18,726 nucleotides of DNA from Zopfochytrium polystomum (taxonomy: Eukaryota > Chytridiomycota > Chytridiomycetes > Chytridiales > Chytridiaceae): assembly GCA_025765615.1 (NCBI GenBank), contig JAIVFJ010000621.1, positions 1 to 18,726 on the forward strand, given 5' to 3'. The position numbers and the translations under genes are program-made. Below the pieces are notes generated by a model, which saw nothing but the letters and a program-made list of their open reading frames with translations, searched no databases and was not told the origin of the DNA. This document shows, piece by piece, positions 17,358 through 18,726 of the stretch. How positions within the stretch are numbered: the stretch's first letter is position 1; every line of letters begins with the position of its first letter.

Positions 17358-18726
17358 TTAGCGGCGGGCGCCCCCACGGGCGTGTGTGGTGGAGGTGTGT
17401 GAGTTTCTGGGAGTAATAATGTTGCTAGCCACGGATGAGTAAGTGGGTGAGGACATGTTGACGTCGCGGGTGGGGGATTGGACAGGGGTGGTGTCGCGAG
17501 AAGAGGACGAGAAGGTGACACCGCGTGCACGAAGGGCAATATCTAAGGAGTGGTCCAGTGCGTGGGAAACGAGAGAGGACACCTCACTATGAAGACCATT
17601 TCGGATACCAGTGAGTGCGTTGTCAATTTGGGTTTGGAGGACGGCGTGTAAGTTGTCGCTACAGTCTTCCAAGGAGGTGAGACGGTCGCTAATGGTTGAG
17701 ATACTCTCAGTGTTGCTGGCGACGTTGCGGTGAAGAAGTTCCAGAGCTGTAAGGTGCTCACGATTGGCGTTTTGTTGCTCTGCTGCAAAGGTAGCGGTGG
17801 TGGCATCGAGCTGCTGTTTCTGCTGTGCGGTGGACTGAGCGATCAGCGAGCGTATATCCTTCATGAACTGGGTCATCTCGAGCCGGTCTGCTTGATGGGG
17901 GGGGGACGCCAGGGATGGGGTCGGTTTTGAGGAGGAAGCGGGATTAGAGGGGGCTGAGGGGGGCTCCGGAAGCGGGGAGGAGACTTTGGGGGCTTGGCGA
18001 TTAGGCTGGCGAGCAAGCAGGGGGCAAACAGCTGTACTGTGGGCTGTAGCGCCACAGCGCTGGCAACAGATGAAGGGGGCTTTTTCCGCTGTTTGATAAG
18101 GTCGGAGTGCGGTGGGGCGGCCGTTTACAAGGATTGAATCCCCAAAGAAAGTAGATCGTTGCGAGAAGGAAAGATAAGGAATGCTTTGTTTGAGCGGCCG
18201 GCGGAGTTGGTGGCGGAGTTGTAAAAGCCAGGAGTTCGGACTAGGGTGCAGCCGAGATTGGACACGAAAGGGGCCAGGTCGTGGGCGGTCAAGGAACGAG
18301 GCAGGTTGAACAGCACACCGGTGCGGAAGGACTCGTCAGCCACGCGTTCGACACGTTGGTGTTGGGTTTCGAGGGGTCGTAGGCTTACACCAGCACCTTC
18401 GACAAAAGCGAAGGGGGGAGGGTCAGTCGGTGGGTTCTGGAAAAGTACAAAGGCGCAGGATGTAGCAGAGCTGCGTTGGTGCGTGAAAGCGATGTCCAGG
18501 ATCGTGCCACAAGAATTCAGCAGCCGACGGAGCGCGATGGATATGGGCCTTTGTGTGAAGCAAAAATCAGGCGCAAGGACACCAGGCGCTAGATAGGTGA
18601 CCAGGATAATGTTGGTGAAGTCGCGATTGGCGAGGTGCAACGTAGGCTCAAAACGAGGGACACCACGAGGGGAACGATTGTAGAAACCGTGTATGTGGAG
18701 AAGGCAGCGCGGATTGCGGTGAGGCG
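17358..18726 (-). CDS. LINE ORF1: RRM-like, CCHC knuckle and coiled coil (5' partial)
   Basis: Nucleic-acid-binding ORF1 protein, expected to coat element RNA. The frame is open at the window edge. Two segments look like RRM folds: one around SIALRRLLNSCGTILDIAFT and CAFVLFQNPP, and one with VLFNLPRSLTAHDLAPFVSN (RNP2-like) and KAFLIFPSRND (RNP1-like). A CCHC knuckle follows, CQRCGATAHSTAVC (CX2CX4HX4C, about 18080-18040), then a Pro/Ser linker. The C-terminal part, from MTQFMKDIRSLIAQSTAQQK, is a Gln/Leu-rich probable coiled coil ending in a Thr/Ser/Arg tail at stop 17358. Two frame slips join the parts: one at a run of four C (18140-18143, one short) and one at G9 (17897-17905). A coiled coil after the knuckle is unusual, since most LINE ORF1 proteins carry it N-terminally. 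Confidence 0.75.

Larger units (their letters stand above)
12296..18726 (-). mobile_element. LINE-type non-LTR retrotransposon, right end outside window
   Basis: The element is read right to left. Its 3' end is marked by a 23-nt poly(A) tail (T-run 12296-12318 on the plus strand) preceded on the minus strand by AATAAT. It has two ORFs: ORF1 with RRM-like folds, a CCHC knuckle and a coiled coil; ORF2 with an endonuclease stub, RT, RNase H and zinc finger. This architecture is that of APE-type LINEs with RNase H, as in the Tad1/I-like range; the exact clade is not settled. No LTRs are seen. The 5' end and the right target-site copy lie beyond 18726, so the target duplication cannot be checked here. 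Confidence 0.9.

Overview
This window reads as nuclear DNA of a fungus, most likely a filamentous or dimorphic one. GC-rich coding blocks are split by short GT-AG introns (73-158 nt, one with a CTAAT branch-site-like motif). The spacers are full of microsatellites, pyrimidine tracts and homopolymers. The gene families are also fungal: a plasma-membrane Qa-SNARE, a Liz1/Fen2/Vht1-type vitamin transporter, a secreted or membrane-anchored FkbM-type methyltransferase and a LINE-type retrotransposon. The genus cannot be named from the sequence alone.

Layout, left to right. 1-1000: spacer with two tRNA-box-like fragments and a UUCG hairpin. 1016-1136: CT-rich tract in front of a plus-strand FkbM-domain gene (1233 to about 2636, one intron). 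2640-5290: long spacer with small direct repeats, GC palindromes and many microsatellites, ending in a TATA box. 5308-6894: plus-strand MFS transporter of the anion:cation symporter family (one intron). 6895-8232: low-complexity spacer between convergent genes. 8233-9930: minus-strand syntaxin (Qa-SNARE) gene with at least two well-supported introns. 9931-10280: its upstream region, with a 25-bp direct repeat. 10281-12295: AT-richer DNA with short exon-like coding pieces of an unrecognised plus-strand gene or old element. 12296-18726: a minus-strand non-LTR retrotransposon that ends in a 23-nt poly(A) tail and runs off the right edge. Its ORF1 encodes RRM-like folds, a CCHC knuckle and a coiled coil. 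Its ORF2 encodes an endonuclease stub, reverse transcriptase, RNase H and zinc fingers.

Two points dominate. First, all three recognisable host genes are broken by many single-base frameshifts. Nearly every one that can be pinned down is a missing base in a short homopolymer (AAA read as AA, GG as G, CC as C). Uncorrected deletion errors in the assembly explain this better than three adjacent pseudogenes, one of them an essential SNARE. Second, the LINE has a long intact RT/RNase H reading frame but has lost nearly all of its AP-endonuclease domain in frame. It also carries a 29-nt poly(A) tract between ORF1 and ORF2, just upstream of the probable ORF2 start. These are the most unusual biological signals here.

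The host genes are independent single genes rather than a cluster, and I see no shared pathway. I found no convincing tRNA, rRNA or CRISPR array.
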